Shown piece after piece: positions 26,684-36,478 of a stretch of 64,000 nucleotides of DNA. A program made the translations under genes and the position numbers. The notes beneath the pieces were generated by a model. That model had not been told where the DNA came from, did no database searches, and worked only from the letters and a program-made list of their open reading frames with translations. The stretch is from Halobacteriovorax sp. GB3 (GTDB lineage: Bacteria; Bdellovibrionota; Bacteriovoracia; Bacteriovoracales; Bacteriovoracaceae): contig NZ_JAQSLN010000003.1 of NCBI RefSeq assembly GCF_028649655.1, forward strand, positions 682,001 to 746,000, in the 5' to 3' direction. How positions within the stretch are numbered: the first letter of the stretch is position 1; every line of letters begins with the position of its first letter.

Positions 26684-26913
26684 CTGACTTCCTTTGTTTT
26701 TTGTTGATGAACAAAACATATTGGAAGCTCATTACTATTGTTATAAGTAGTGAATATTTTTACCCACTATGTAAGTAAATGTAAGTTTTATGTTTTTAAC
26801 GCACCATTCTTACACTATGAAAATCCCTAGTTTCGCCTGTCAGAAAGCTAACGGCCCCCTTCATTTTTACAGAATCAATGGTAAGAGAGTGAAATTAAGA
26901 AAATAATATCACT

Positions 26914-27678
26914 ATGTACTTCAAGCATTTCACAGTCATATCAAACGTTCTTTTGGCCTTTATTTTTCTTTTTGGCCCAACGAACTCTTATTCTCAAGAG
27001 TGCTATGACCAATACAAACAATTCTCATCTAAAAGAAGTGTACAAAAACTTAATTACCAAGAGGATCAAAGCGGATCCTATCTCTGGGTCAATGACATCT
27101 TAGTAACTGGGGAAGAAGTTCTTTATAAGACAGAAGACATTATCGATAGTCTCATGATTGAGCCCTACCACCTGATAAAATGGCGGGCAAACGGTACAAG
27201 AACTCTCTCACTTGGAGAGGGCTTTAGTGGGCTAGTTCCTTTTCTTCTTTCACAAGGAATTGAAGTAAAGGGTCTCGACCTTTGGTACCACGCCATGGAT
27301 GATCTTCCTGCAAATAACAATACAGTTCGCTTAATGCGCGAATATACGAGAAACTATGGAAAACATTTAATTCAGGGAAGTGCAACGGATATCCCTATAG
27401 AAGATAACTCAATCGATATTATCATGGCCCACCAGCTCTTGAATAACTTAGACGAAAGGACATCAAGGGAAGTCATTAATGAGGCCATCAGAGTTATTAG
27501 GCCAATAGAAGGGCATATTAGACTTGTAGGGCTTAAACAACACAGTATTGATTATCTACAGCGCCTGCAAACTCAGGGACGCATTGATGTCAAATTTAAA
27601 AGCGTTTCTACAAATCATTATCGTTTAGATGGACTAAAAGTCCTTAAAAACGTGTATGTAGAGATCAAAAAAAGATAA
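26914..27678 (+). CDS. Exported protein with class I methyltransferase-like domain
   Basis: 254 residues. The first 27 (HFTVISNVLLAFIFLFGPTNSYS) look like a signal peptide. The rest resembles a SAM-dependent methyltransferase core: TLSLGEGFSGLVPFLLSQG (motif I, normally D/E-x-G-x-G), VKGLDLWYH (acidic end of beta-2), GSATDIPIEDNSIDIIMAHQ (motifs II-III) and EAIRVIRP. SAM is not expected outside the cytoplasm, so either the signal is a membrane anchor or the fold has another job. The start lacks a clear ribosome site. Confidence 0.7.
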   Translation: MYFKHFTVISNVLLAFIFLFGPTNSYSQECYDQYKQFSSKRSVQKLNYQEDQSGSYLWVNDILVTGEEVLYKTEDIIDSLMIEPYHLIKWRANGTRTLSLGEGFSGLVPFLLSQGIEVKGLDLWYHAMDDLPANNNTVRLMREYTRNYGKHLIQGSATDIPIEDNSIDIIMAHQLLNNLDERTSREVINEAIRVIRPIEGHIRLVGLKQHSIDYLQRLQTQGRIDVKFKSVSTNHYRLDGLKVLKNVYVEIKKR

Positions 27679-27693
27679 TTCTTTTACACCTCA

Positions 27694-27721
27694 TTGAAAT
27701 AGTGTTGATCTTTTATACAAT
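27694..27721 (+). promoter_or_regulatory. Sigma-70-like promoter upstream of symporter gene
   Basis: TTGAAA (27694-27699), 16-base spacer, TACAAT (27716-27721): 5 of 6 matches at each box. It predicts a leader of about 180 bases that contains an AGGAT/ATCCT hairpin near 27745-27760. Confidence 0.45.
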
Positions 27722-27906
27722 GTCACACCTAGGGACAATTTATTAAGGATTCGTGATCCTACTTTCAAGAAGATGGAATCACTCCTTTGGCATCAAAATT
27801 GCTTTAAATTTTATTGAAATAGAAAAAAAAGATATCAAATTGGAAAAGGGGTTATGATGGGCCACTATTTTCAATTTTGACGTTAACTTTGAAATAAAGG
27901 GAGTTT

Positions 27907-29283
27907 ATGTCTAATTCTAAAAAAATCGGTCTGACGACCTGGATTTTACTTTCTCTTATCGGTGGTCTTATCACGGGGATTGTTCTCAATCAGATAAGCG
28001 CGCACTCATCTCCTGAAGTCCAGGCCTTTATCGCAGACAATCTTGCAGGTGGAATCTTTCATGTTGTTGGAAAGATCTTTATTAAATCGATTAAAATGCT
28101 CGTTGTTCCTCTGGTTTTTGTCTCACTTATTTGTGGTGTAACCGGAATTGGCGACATTAAAAAGCTTGGTCGAGTTGGTGGAAAAACACTTGTTTTCTAT
28201 CTACTAACAACGGCACTAGCAATTACTCTTGCCCTTGGAATGGCAAGTTTCATCAATCCTGGGCATGGGCTTGATATCGCAACGAATGCTGCAAAATTTG
28301 AAGCAACACAAGCGCCAAGTTTTGCTGAAGTCCTTATTAATGTTGTCCCTAACAACGTTATTGCCTCTATGGTTGAAGGAAATATGCTTCAGGTTATTTT
28401 CTTTGCCATGCTAACAGGAATTGCTCTGGCTTCAGTTGGTAAGAAAGCAGAAATGATCCTTACGTTCTTTCAAGAGCTCAATACAATCATTATGAAGATG
28501 ATTACACTTGTTATGCTTATTGCTCCTTTTGGGGTCTTCTGTCTTATTGCTAAGGTATTTACAAATCAAGGAGTCTCAGCACTTCTGCCACTCATTAAGT
28601 ATATGCTTACAGTTCTTGCCGTCCTCTTTGCACACCTCATGCTTGTGTATTCAGGAATGCTCAGAGTTGTTGGAAACCTAAGTGTTATGACGTTCTTTAA
28701 GAAGTTTTATGACACACTTCTTGTTGCTTTTTCGACGTCATCAAGTAATGCAACAATTCCAGTAACGATGAAAGCTGTAACTGAGAGACTTGGTGTTTCA
28801 AAATCAATTGCATCTTTTTCTGTCCCTTTTGGTGCCACAATCAATATGGACGGAACGGCCATTATGCAAGGGGTTGCCGTTGTCTTTATCTCACAAGTCT
28901 ATGGCCATGATCTAGGACTAAGTGATTTTATTTCAGTTATCCTAACAGCAACACTCGCTTCGATTGGAACAGCTGGTGTTCCAGGAGTTGGTCTGATTAC
29001 TCTTTCAATGGTTCTTACACAAGTAAATCTACCAGTTGAAGGAATCGCACTAATCATTGGTGTTGATCGACTTCTCGACATGACAAGAACTGCTGTTAAT
29101 ATCTCAGGTGATGCTATCGTTTCAATCCTTGTTGCAAAATCTGAACAAGAATTTGATGAGAGTGTCTATAACGATAAGAATGCAGGACAGTACGATGTCG
29201 ATGAAGAGCTTCAAGAGCTTAACGAGCACATCCATGAAATGCATGATGTCTACGATCACAACGAAGCCGAATTACAACAATAA
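27907..29283 (+). CDS. Dicarboxylate/glutamate:cation symporter (DAACS family)
   Basis: Inner-membrane secondary transporter for C4-dicarboxylates or glutamate/aspartate driven by Na+ or H+. 458 residues. Family motifs: the serine-rich re-entrant loop FSTSSSNATIPVTM, then NMDGTAIMQG, GTAGVPGVG and DRLLDMTRTAVNISGD. The C-terminus has an acidic/His extension (about 420-458). Monocistronic, with GGGAG ribosome site and a strong terminator. Substrate choice cannot be set by eye; amino-acid uptake would suit an organism living on protein. Confidence 0.93.
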   Translation: MSNSKKIGLTTWILLSLIGGLITGIVLNQISAHSSPEVQAFIADNLAGGIFHVVGKIFIKSIKMLVVPLVFVSLICGVTGIGDIKKLGRVGGKTLVFYLLTTALAITLALGMASFINPGHGLDIATNAAKFEATQAPSFAEVLINVVPNNVIASMVEGNMLQVIFFAMLTGIALASVGKKAEMILTFFQELNTIIMKMITLVMLIAPFGVFCLIAKVFTNQGVSALLPLIKYMLTVLAVLFAHLMLVYSGMLRVVGNLSVMTFFKKFYDTLLVAFSTSSSNATIPVTMKAVTERLGVSKSIASFSVPFGATINMDGTAIMQGVAVVFISQVYGHDLGLSDFISVILTATLASIGTAGVPGVGLITLSMVLTQVNLPVEGIALIIGVDRLLDMTRTAVNISGDAIVSILVAKSEQEFDESVYNDKNAGQYDVDEELQELNEHIHEMHDVYDHNEAELQQ

Positions 29284-29290
29284 AAAAGAA

Positions 29291-29314
29291 GGCCCTCAAT
29301 TGAGGGCCTTTTTT
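29291..29314. terminator. Bidirectional terminator between symporter and L,D-transpeptidase genes
   Basis: GGCCCTCAATTGAGGGCC (29291-29308) is a perfect palindrome with T6 on the right and AAAAAAGAA on the left, so it can stop both convergent genes. Confidence 0.9.
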
Positions 29315-29831
29315 ATGGATAAATAATAAGTGGTGTTCCATCGGGAATAAAGTCATAAAAGAACTTCATATTTTCATTCGATAAAGCAATACATCCCCAA
29401 GTCCAATTCAGTCTTTTTAGAAATTGATAAATCTCCTTAGAATTGGTCTTATTCAGAACTTTCTTTGGTAGCCCATGAATGAAGATTTCATTACCTGGGT
29501 TATCTATTTTGTTTTCTCTTGCATACTCGAGGTCCTTATCATTTGGGTAATTCACATGCACCGATAGATAAAAGCGACTTTCAGGATTATGGTAATCAAG
29601 AATATACTCTCCTTCTGGAGTCTTGCGATCACCCTCTTGCCTCTTAGGTCCATTAGGATTTGATCCAAGCATGACGGGGAACTCTTTAATGAGTTCATCA
29701 TTTTGATAGATTTGCATGATACGTTTACTTTTATAAACGACAACTCGCTCCCTTGCAAAAGAACTAAGAGAGAGAACAGAGATGACAAAAAGAAGCATTA
29801 AATTTTTCATAGAAATGCTTTTGTCATCCAT
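29313..29831 (-). CDS. L,D-transpeptidase (YkuD domain)
   Basis: Periplasmic enzyme that cross-links or modifies peptidoglycan, or attaches proteins to it. 172 residues. Signal peptide MKNLMLLFVISVLSLSSFA if started at the internal ATG 29810; ATG 29831 adds seven residues. Catalytic motif: IHGLP...WTWGCIALSNENM, with active-site Cys in GCIAL. A TATAAT element (29852-29847) ends about 15 bases before ATG 29831. In predatory relatives many L,D-transpeptidases remodel prey wall; here that is inference. Confidence 0.92.
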   Translation of the reverse strand: MDDKSISMKNLMLLFVISVLSLSSFARERVVVYKSKRIMQIYQNDELIKEFPVMLGSNPNGPKRQEGDRKTPEGEYILDYHNPESRFYLSVHVNYPNDKDLEYARENKIDNPGNEIFIHGLPKKVLNKTNSKEIYQFLKRLNWTWGCIALSNENMKFFYDFIPDGTPLIIYP

Positions 29832-29853
29832 TAGAGTTTAGAGCAAATTATAC

Positions 29854-30837
29854 TCACAGATAATGTAAGTTTTTCTTATTGAGTAAAAGAAGTAAGCTCT
29901 TAAAATGATTCACTTTATTGAAATTCCAATTCTTCGTTTCTCTATTTCGAAGAGGAAGAAGTCTAAGCCTCTTATAATCGAGAACGGTTGTTAAATGATC
30001 CACATCTTCTTCAATCACACTATCTCCAAAAGGAAAATGTGTTGAGCGAAGCTCTACGAGACCATCATTTTTTCCATATTTTTTTTCTATGTGATCACGT
30101 GTGAATTCAAGTGGAGTTTCAACAAGTGGTCTATCGGCAATAGAAGATCGGTAATGAATGAACCTCAACCCCTTCATGGCCTTAGCAATCGCCTCTTGAT
30201 GTTTTTTATGAAACTCTTGTCTCTGCTTCATTGAAATAGAAAGAAGCCCATCGATGCTTCCTCCAAAGAAATCAAAAATCCACCTAGAGCCTCTTCCAAG
30301 AATGGGACCACCGCCTAGAACATCGGCTATATAAGCGCCATAAAAGGGAGATTGCATTGTGATCCATCCCTTTGTGCGGTTTTTAATTTTTGTATTATTC
30401 ATTATAACTGAAAGAAATTCAGGCCCACCTTTTGAATGAGAGATAATAACAATATCCCCTTCAATCTTTGAAAGCTCTGCTTCAATAAAGGCCGCATTAT
30501 TTGAAACAGGATCTTCTGACTCAACAATGATTCGCTTATACTTAAGCCCCATCTCTTTTGCGTAATTCATGTAGTCTCTGAAATAGTCTCCAAGAATAAT
30601 TGATACATTGAGTGGCTGGTTAGAATCAGCAATACTTGTTTCAGAAAGAATTCCAGGAAGAAAAACAAAAGTCACATCTTTAAACTTTGTCTTTATCTTT
30701 TCATCATCCGCTTTAGAAATTGCTGATCGCACGTTGAAATAAATCTCGGAGATATCATTTGAATAAGTTGTATTCGAAAAAATTATCGAAAAAATAACAA
30801 AGAGAAAAAGTGACGATTGAACTAATTTTTTTTTCAT
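29854..30837 (-). CDS. Exported lipase-like alpha/beta hydrolase
   Basis: 327 residues with signal peptide (about 1-26). VTFVFLPGILSE resembles the oxyanion-loop strand, and IVIISHSKGGPE is a nucleophile elbow (HSKGG; typical lipases have G-H-S-x-G). An Asp (KNDGLVE) and a His (DVDHLTTV) follow in the right order for a triad. Substrate unknown; a lipase or esterase is the simplest reading. Located 22 bases upstream of the L,D-transpeptidase start, same strand, so perhaps one transcript of two exported envelope hydrolases. Confidence 0.75.
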   Translation of the reverse strand: MKKKLVQSSLFLFVIFSIIFSNTTYSNDISEIYFNVRSAISKADDEKIKTKFKDVTFVFLPGILSETSIADSNQPLNVSIILGDYFRDYMNYAKEMGLKYKRIIVESEDPVSNNAAFIEAELSKIEGDIVIISHSKGGPEFLSVIMNNTKIKNRTKGWITMQSPFYGAYIADVLGGGPILGRGSRWIFDFFGGSIDGLLSISMKQRQEFHKKHQEAIAKAMKGLRFIHYRSSIADRPLVETPLEFTRDHIEKKYGKNDGLVELRSTHFPFGDSVIEEDVDHLTTVLDYKRLRLLPLRNRETKNWNFNKVNHFKSLLLLLNKKNLHYL

Positions 30838-31004
30838 TTTAAGGCCTTTCTTAAGCCTATTTTATCTTCTTAGATCGAATGTGAAAACGACAAGTAATCA
30901 AGCTAACTTACTAATTTCACACAATACCCAAGCTTTTCACTCAAGATCGTCATTTAAAAACCGAAAAGCCAGAAGTTGCAACTTGTCTTGATAATGGATG
31001 TTAA

Positions 31005-33593
31005 ATGAAAAAAGCATTGAATGAATGGTGGAAAATTATCTTCACCTTAGTTTTATCGACCTCGCTAGGTGTCTCTCTTTATTTTTACGAAGAGCAAGCG
31101 CCAAAGAGTGAGAACTCAAAAGCACCACTAAGAAGTATAGCTTCTACAAACTTCTCTTTTGGAGGAAGTTGTATTTCTCAAGGAAAATGGGTTCAAGAGG
31201 CCCTGAGTCAGCTCGACGAAATTAGAGGCGTCATGGAACAACTCCAAGGTGATGAAAATTGCCAAAGCCTCATTAAGGGAATCAATGTTGCAAATCTTGA
31301 AAACTTAGCACCAGATATGAAAGTTGAAGGTCTAGAAAATAACAGCATCGATATGGGTGTCATTAGAGATGTCGCAAGATACTCTCAAAGCTCTGATGCT
31401 CTTAGCATTCTCTTTGCTAAGGCCGTTGAAAATTCAATTATTAAAACAGATATCGAAAAGTCAGATCTAAGAACGGAAAATTTATTTGCAGGTGGAGTTT
31501 CAACCCTCAATGGTATTATTCAAGCACTCCCTCAACATGAACAATGTCTACTCAATCATCCAAATGCAGCGTGGAGTTTAGTAAACGCTTCAACAAAGAT
31601 GATTTCTGCCGTCGCGGGTGGTGGAGATATCTTCACTTCGGGAATTAATAAGACAGTTGAAAGTCTTGTAAGCTTTCTTCAGAATAAGAAATTTTCTAAA
31701 ATTTATGGAAAGATCAATGCTACAGAATTCTGGAGCTCTATCTCTTGTATCTTAGAATCTGCGACAGAGAACTACTGCGCGGCTAAAGATGCAATCGAAA
31801 TGATTGAGTATTCAAAGTCTAGACCTGAAATGATTCCTGAGTTCAAAAAGGATCAATACAATCCTCTTGAAGGTTACTTTATTCTAAACAGGGAAGTTAA
31901 GATCGTCACAGACTGGCTACAAAGAGTCCAATTTGGAGTTAAGCCTAGGCTCATTACCGATGCAACTTATAAGAACACAGTTCTTCAAAACATTAACAAA
32001 TTGCTCTCTGATAACTTCAACTTGATTGCTTACATAAGTGATAGAAGAATCAACTACGCAAAAACAGCTCAAAATATAAAACAAAAGAGAAACTATCTTC
32101 TTGAGACAATTGAAGCACTCGTAGGAATGACGGCAAGAGGATGGGGACAAGACTCTAAACAAGGAAGTGTAAACTTCTACCACATCGTTGTACCAGAAAT
32201 TGAAATGCCTTGGTATTTCATGGGTATTGGAACAATTCCTGAGGCCGTTGCGGCCAATAATGAAGGTCGTTTCGTTATGGCCTGGGATAAATATGTTATC
32301 GGTGATGGATCTTTTGAAAACATTCCTGCTTTTAAAGATCCTGACAGACTCTTAGAGATCATTGAAAGACAGGTTGAAGACCTTACAAATAAGGCCATTA
32401 GTTCTGGTAGTGCATACTTTAGAGAGCGTTTCATTGTCGATATTAGAAACTTAGTCGATGAAGCGGTTACGAGTCAGACGATTTCTGTTAAAGACTCTCT
32501 TATTCGCATTAAGTCTTATCTAACGAAATTTGGAAACAAATTAGAAAAGCATAGAGGTGAATACTATGTTGATCCTGAGATCCTTCCTAATATCGCTGAT
32601 ACGATTACAAAAATAGATGCTGTTCTTGAAAAGTTTCGACTCCTCACCGACTACTCCGAGGGTAAACTACAGCTTTTTTACGATACCAATAAATTTAAAA
32701 CTTTTGAAGCGGCCATCCGTGTTTTGGGTGATCCCAAAGGCCAGCTTGGTTCAACATATATCGATCTCATTGATACAGTCTACGATCAATTCAATATTCT
32801 CTTACAACGTGAATCATTCATGATGACACGTTTAAATACATTTGTTCGCTACGACTACTCATTCAATATTAAAAATAAAATCAATATGACTGAGTATCAA
32901 AAAGATCTACTCTTAGTATCAGGGAATGATCTTCTTAGTCGTCTTATGAACGACTCTATCGGATCTGATCCTGCGAGTATGTTGACTCAACTTAACATGG
33001 CCCAATATATTAACCAGACGAATATCGCTAATATTGAAAGACTTTTTTCAGATTACATGATTCGTTTTATTCGCGAATTGGATTTAATTGAAAGTGGAAA
33101 AAATAATAGTGATATCAACATAACTAAAAAGAATATAAGTGATCTTGCAAAAGACTCTTATATTCCAAGTCTTGGACTTGGTAAGTTCTTTTTTAATATC
33201 TTCTATCGAGGAGATCGCTATGAATTTCCAATTCTTCAAGGAGATGTAGATAAGGTCATCACAAGAGAAGATGAATACAATAGTATACGTGCAACAAAAG
33301 CGAGATTCTGTATTCAGTCTCTTGCTTTTAAAAATAAAGATAAGTATCTCGACTACTGCCTAGACTCACGCCTTGAGAGCTTCGACCCAATGCTCTTAGA
33401 TGAACATGGTTCAAGTCTCACAATGAGTTACAACGATATGATTTACCAGTATCAAAAGGCCCTTAAAAAGAGCGAGAACTACGGTTCTAAAAAAGATTTA
33501 CGAGAAGTGAATTCATCGCACGTCTGTGCCTTTAGAAACTATAGAAGAAAGAACCAGGCGCACTGGCTCCTTAAACAAGTGAACGAAGAGTAA
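31005..33593 (+). CDS. Large membrane-anchored/exported protein, unknown
   Basis: 862 residues. A single hydrophobic segment near the start (about 11-28, IIFTLVLSTSLGVSLYFY) serves as a signal anchor or uncleaved signal; the rest is predicted outside the cytoplasm and mostly helical. Cys residues occur in pairs near the N-terminus. No domain recognised. The following lipoprotein gene begins 5 bases after its stop, so the two products probably form a complex at the envelope. Confidence 0.75.
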   Translation: MKKALNEWWKIIFTLVLSTSLGVSLYFYEEQAPKSENSKAPLRSIASTNFSFGGSCISQGKWVQEALSQLDEIRGVMEQLQGDENCQSLIKGINVANLENLAPDMKVEGLENNSIDMGVIRDVARYSQSSDALSILFAKAVENSIIKTDIEKSDLRTENLFAGGVSTLNGIIQALPQHEQCLLNHPNAAWSLVNASTKMISAVAGGGDIFTSGINKTVESLVSFLQNKKFSKIYGKINATEFWSSISCILESATENYCAAKDAIEMIEYSKSRPEMIPEFKKDQYNPLEGYFILNREVKIVTDWLQRVQFGVKPRLITDATYKNTVLQNINKLLSDNFNLIAYISDRRINYAKTAQNIKQKRNYLLETIEALVGMTARGWGQDSKQGSVNFYHIVVPEIEMPWYFMGIGTIPEAVAANNEGRFVMAWDKYVIGDGSFENIPAFKDPDRLLEIIERQVEDLTNKAISSGSAYFRERFIVDIRNLVDEAVTSQTISVKDSLIRIKSYLTKFGNKLEKHRGEYYVDPEILPNIADTITKIDAVLEKFRLLTDYSEGKLQLFYDTNKFKTFEAAIRVLGDPKGQLGSTYIDLIDTVYDQFNILLQRESFMMTRLNTFVRYDYSFNIKNKINMTEYQKDLLLVSGNDLLSRLMNDSIGSDPASMLTQLNMAQYINQTNIANIERLFSDYMIRFIRELDLIESGKNNSDINITKKNISDLAKDSYIPSLGLGKFFFNIFYRGDRYEFPILQGDVDKVITREDEYNSIRATKARFCIQSLAFKNKDKYLDYCLDSRLESFDPMLLDEHGSSLTMSYNDMIYQYQKALKKSENYGSKKDLREVNSSHVCAFRNYRRKNQAHWLLKQVNEE

Positions 33594-33598
33594 AAGAT

Positions 33599-35110
33599 AT
33601 GAAAAAGACACCTCTCCTATTATCCATGATACTTCTAAGTTCATGCTCGATGAATACACTTCAAAAGCGTGGGCCAAGTTCTTTTAATTTTAAAAATTGC
33701 TTTAAGCACTATTCTAAATTTAAAGAAAACTACAATATCTTTGTCAATGGAATAGAAATTGTGGATAACTTTGATCACAGAAGCTATCTCAAAGAGCGAG
33801 ATTATATAAAAGGCCTTCTTGAAGAGAATAAGACCACAGAGGTCTTAATTGAAAAACTACAAAAAGATTATTTTGAAACGCTCGAAAAGAAGATTGCCTT
33901 TATTGACGCTATTACAGAGTACGATAAATACAATCTCACAAGTATTGAAGCACAATTGCTTGATAAAACACTCTCTCGTTCTAAAAAGAAATACCTAAAT
34001 AATCTCTTTAAGAAAATCAATCGCCTCGACTTTAGTTACGGAATTAGCCCCAGGCAATTAAAAGACATCGTTCATGCACAATATATGGCCAATAGAGTCG
34101 ACCCTCAGGGAGTTAACACTCTATTGAGTTACTTTGGTCTAAATGCTAAAGAGCTCGTCTACAAAAAAATTATTCTCGCCTCTTTAGAGGGATCACTTGA
34201 GGAGAATCTTCAGCGTCACTTTCATGCTAGAAATAGCTTATTAGAGCGACTCGATCCAGTAGGAAAAACAAAAAGTATATTTAAGAAGACTTTCACTGCA
34301 ATGATCTCACTTCCGGCCCTAGGCCTTTCAAAGGAAATGGTTCGCTTTAATTTCACGAAAGAGGAGCTCGAATTAATCGCTTTTGAAGGAATCGATAAGG
34401 CCTCTGATATAATTCTTAAAAAATACAAGAACAGGGCCACAGCTCAGCTAGCGATAAACCATGCCAAAAGCGCTATTATAGCAGCAAGCTCTATCAGCAT
34501 GCTGTATATGACCTATCAATACTCAAGTGGTATTGAAAGTGCTATCAACAGTAAAACTCTTGATAGGGCCCAAGAAATTACTCTTAAAAACTATGTCGAT
34601 CTTCTTCTTGAATTCTACCTCGTACAAGAAAAGCCCGAAGGCTTTGATGAGGTTGCCTATCGAAATGAGCTTATACAAAAGTATAAAGACTACACGACCA
34701 ATGAACTCGATGAGCTAATTGAAGAAATAAAAGAAACTAGAAAAAGTTACTCAAAAGATCTATTTGAGCTTAAAAGAGCGCAGAAAATCAAAGAGGCCAA
34801 AGAAAAGACGAATCATGAACTCATGAAGAAAGTTGATCTTAGAAAGAAGTATTTAGAAATTGTTCGAAACCAGCTTGTTAATAAGCTCTCAAGTGTCGAG
34901 CGAGAAAATGATAATAAGTCGCTAACAACATTTGATCTCGTAGACACGATTAAGGAAGTGACAGAAAACCTCTCTACCGATGTGCTTATTGATTACATAA
35001 ATGGAAATGAGAAAGATCAGAAAGAATTAGAAGACATTATTCTTAGGAGTCTAAGTAAATCAACTCCTGATTTATTGAAAGAGTTAGATAAAAACCCAAT
35101 TAGATCATAG
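33599..35110 (+). CDS. Coiled-coil lipoprotein, unknown
   Basis: 503 residues. Lipoprotein signal MKKTPLLLSMILLSSC with Cys16. Mostly helical; a hydrophobic segment at about 283-305 could cross or touch a membrane, and a long charged coiled coil covers about 355-420. No family recognised. Translated right after the 862-residue protein and followed by a terminator, so the two genes form a closed operon. Likely an envelope scaffold or secretion accessory; this is inference. Confidence 0.75.
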   Translation: MKKTPLLLSMILLSSCSMNTLQKRGPSSFNFKNCFKHYSKFKENYNIFVNGIEIVDNFDHRSYLKERDYIKGLLEENKTTEVLIEKLQKDYFETLEKKIAFIDAITEYDKYNLTSIEAQLLDKTLSRSKKKYLNNLFKKINRLDFSYGISPRQLKDIVHAQYMANRVDPQGVNTLLSYFGLNAKELVYKKIILASLEGSLEENLQRHFHARNSLLERLDPVGKTKSIFKKTFTAMISLPALGLSKEMVRFNFTKEELELIAFEGIDKASDIILKKYKNRATAQLAINHAKSAIIAASSISMLYMTYQYSSGIESAINSKTLDRAQEITLKNYVDLLLEFYLVQEKPEGFDEVAYRNELIQKYKDYTTNELDELIEEIKETRKSYSKDLFELKRAQKIKEAKEKTNHELMKKVDLRKKYLEIVRNQLVNKLSSVERENDNKSLTTFDLVDTIKEVTENLSTDVLIDYINGNEKDQKELEDIILRSLSKSTPDLLKELDKNPIRS

Positions 35111-35149
35111 GCAAAAAAAGGCCCACCGAAGTGAGCCTTATTTTTTTTT
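35111..35149. terminator. Bidirectional terminator between lipoprotein gene and ndk
   Basis: AGGCCCAC (35119-35126), loop CGAA, GTGAGCCT (35131-35138), one mismatch. T9 follows on the plus side (35141-35149), and the A-run at 35113-35119 gives the minus-strand T-tract. Confidence 0.85.
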
Positions 35150-35152
35150 GAA

Positions 35153-35575
35153 TTAGAATCTTGAGAATACTTCGTTCTTGTCGAAAAAGTAGTTAATCTC
35201 TCTATCAGCAGAAGCAAGAGAATCAGATCCGTGAACAGCGTTTTCACCGATTGATTTTGCATAAAGCTTTCTAAGTGTGTTCTCAGCAGCTTCAGCAGGG
35301 TTAGTTGCACCCATGATTTCTCTGTTTTTCTCAACTGCATTTTCACCTTCAAGAACGATAAGTACTACAGGTCCTGAAGTCATGAATGATACTAGCTCAC
35401 CAAAGAATGGTCTTTCTTTGTGCTCAATATAAAAACCTTCTGCTTTTTCTTTTGAAAGTACAGTAAGTTTCATAGCAGCGATTCTTAGGTTTTCACCTTC
35501 AAATCTCTTTACGATGTTTCCGATGTTGTTATCAAGCGCAGCGTTTGGCTTAATGATTGATAGCGTTCTTTCCAT
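35153..35575 (-). CDS. ndk: Nucleoside diphosphate kinase
   Basis: Balances NTP and dNTP pools by moving the gamma phosphate through a phospho-His. 140 residues, the normal bacterial length. Motifs SIIKPNA at the start and NAVHGSDS with the active-site His near residue 117. Third gene after sucC and sucD with a 24-base gap; the grouping makes sense since succinyl-CoA synthetase supplies the NTP that Ndk converts. Confidence 0.98.
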   Translation of the reverse strand: MERTLSIIKPNAALDNNIGNIVKRFEGENLRIAAMKLTVLSKEKAEGFYIEHKERPFFGELVSFMTSGPVVLIVLEGENAVEKNREIMGATNPAEAAENTLRKLYAKSIGENAVHGSDSLASADREINYFFDKNEVFSRF

Positions 35576-35599
35576 TTTTATTCTCCTTAAAAAAGTCGA

Positions 35600-36478
35600 T
35601 TACTTTCTATTTTTTAGAACTTCTTCCATTTTTTGACCAAGTTCACTTGGAGAGCGGCATACTGTTACACCACATTCTTCAAGGATCTTGAACTTTGCTT
35701 CTGCAGTATCATCAGATCCACCGATGATCGCACCAGCGTGTCCCATTCTCTTACCCGGAGGCGCTGATGCACCTGCGATGAAAGATACAACTGGCTTTGT
35801 CATATTCTTTTGAATCCAACGACCAGCATCTGTTTCAGCTGAACCACCGATCTCACCGATCATGATAACAGCTTCAGTTTCCGGATCATTCTCGAAAAGC
35901 TCTAGCACGTCAATGAAGTCTGTCCCATTTACAGGGTCTCCACCGATACCAACACATGATGATTGACCGATATCTCTTTGAGTAAGCTGATATACCGCTT
36001 CATAAGTTAGAGTACCTGAACGTGAAACAACACCAACTTTACCTGGCATATGGATGTGACCTGGCATAATTCCAATCTTACACTCACCTGGAGTGATAAG
36101 ACCTGGACAGTTTGGCCCAATCAATCTTGTTTTAGAACCCTGAAGAGCAGCCTTTACTTTTACCATATCAAGAATAGGAATTCCTTCTGTGATACAGATA
36201 ACAAGTGGCATTTCAGCGTCGATACACTCAAGAATTGAGTCAGCAGCAAATGGAGGTGGAACCATGATCATAGCGGCATTAGCACCAGTTTTTTCCATTG
36301 CTTCTTTAGTTGTATTGAAAACAGGGAAACCTTCGTGAACTGTTCCACCTTTACCAGGAGTAACACCACCAACAAAATTTGTTCCATAATCTCTTGATTG
36401 AAGAGAGTGGAAAGTTCCTTGTTTACCAGTAAAACCTACTGTAATTAGTTTTGTGTCTCTGTTAATTAGAATGGCCAT
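35600..36478 (-). CDS. sucD: Succinyl-CoA synthetase, alpha subunit
   Basis: TCA-cycle enzyme making succinate plus NTP from succinyl-CoA. 292 residues, full length. CoA-binding Rossmann domain at the start ([11 protein letters not shown]) and the phospho-His loop [12 protein letters not shown] near residue 248. Overlaps the sucC stop by one base, so translation is coupled. Confidence 0.98.
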   Translation of the reverse strand: MAILINRDTKLITVGFTGKQGTFHSLQSRDYGTNFVGGVTPGKGGTVHEGFPVFNTTKEAMEKTGANAAMIMVPPPFAADSILECIDAEMPLVICITEGIPILDMVKVKAALQGSKTRLIGPNCPGLITPGECKIGIMPGHIHMPGKVGVVSRSGTLTYEAVYQLTQRDIGQSSCVGIGGDPVNGTDFIDVLELFENDPETEAVIMIGEIGGSAETDAGRWIQKNMTKPVVSFIAGASAPPGKRMGHAGAIIGGSDDTAEAKFKILEECGVTVCRSPSELGQKMEEVLKNRK

